NCBI GenBank assembly: GCA_937858165.1
Contig: CALLZA010000830.1
Coordinates: 1-5,064 of the forward strand
Source: an uncultured Ardenticatenia bacterium
Lineage (GTDB): Bacteria; Chloroflexota; Anaerolineae; Promineifilales; Promineifilaceae
DNA: 5,064 nucleotides
Reading direction: 5' to 3'
Both the position numbers and the translations under genes were made by a program. Below are positions 5,037 through 5,064 of the stretch, piece by piece. How positions within the stretch are numbered: the first letter of the stretch is position 1; every line of letters begins with the position of its first letter. The notes beneath the pieces are model-generated. The model saw nothing but the letters and a program-made list of their open reading frames with translations, searched no databases and had not been told where the DNA came from.

Positions 5037-5064
5037 AAAAATAAAAAAAAGAGAAAACACAACA
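5037..5064. other. Non-genomic A-rich read tail
   Basis: This A-rich stretch follows directly after the P5 complement and mirrors the poly-T before P5 at the other end. It is base calling past the end of the library molecule and carries no biology. Confidence 0.92.

Noticed and set aside
4262..5062. Open frame of 266 codons on the minus strand
   Set aside because: Its first part is translated adapter and the rest is antisense to sbcC and sbcD.

Overview
This is a metagenome-style contig from a high-GC bacterium, with Illumina/Nextera adapter sequence left on both ends. Only about 180-4966 is genomic. Positions 1-179 and 4967-5064 are library adapter, the same i5 index (TAGATCGC) in both orientations, and low-quality read tail. 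The two genes at the ends, a diacylglycerol-kinase-like gene and sbcC, are cut by library adapter and are not biologically truncated.

Layout. On the minus strand, a dual-specificity-type phosphatase (827-318) is followed 28 nt later by the first 36 codons of a YegS/BmrU-type lipid kinase (289-180, cut). A 230-bp divergent intergenic region (828-1057) carries a symmetric 98-bp palindromic repeat and a TATCAT box close to each flanking start codon. On the plus strand are a secreted PPC-Kelch-PPC protein (1058-3073), a short leader region with a duplicated copy of the sbcD start (3077-3136), complete sbcD (3144-4382) and the first 190 codons of sbcC (4397-4966, cut).

How the genes may work together. 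SbcD (Mre11-like nuclease) and SbcC (Rad50-like ATPase) form the SbcCD complex that opens DNA hairpins and processes double-strand breaks; their order and 14-nt spacing indicate an operon. The Kelch protein lies just upstream on the same strand and may share the transcript, but its predicted location outside the cytoplasm suggests no functional link. The phosphatase and lipid kinase form a second, divergent probable operon, perhaps acting on phospholipid or phosphoprotein substrates.

Organism. High GC, frequent CGGCC-type words, possible leaderless starts and a large PPC/Kelch exported protein would fit an environmental Chloroflexota (Anaerolineae/Ardenticatenia-like) bacterium. This is an impression from sequence style and cannot be settled from this window. 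The most interesting genomic signals are the 31-bp duplicated sbcD start with its hairpin and the 9-nt-unit palindrome at 895-992. I see no sign of a new defence or mobile system.
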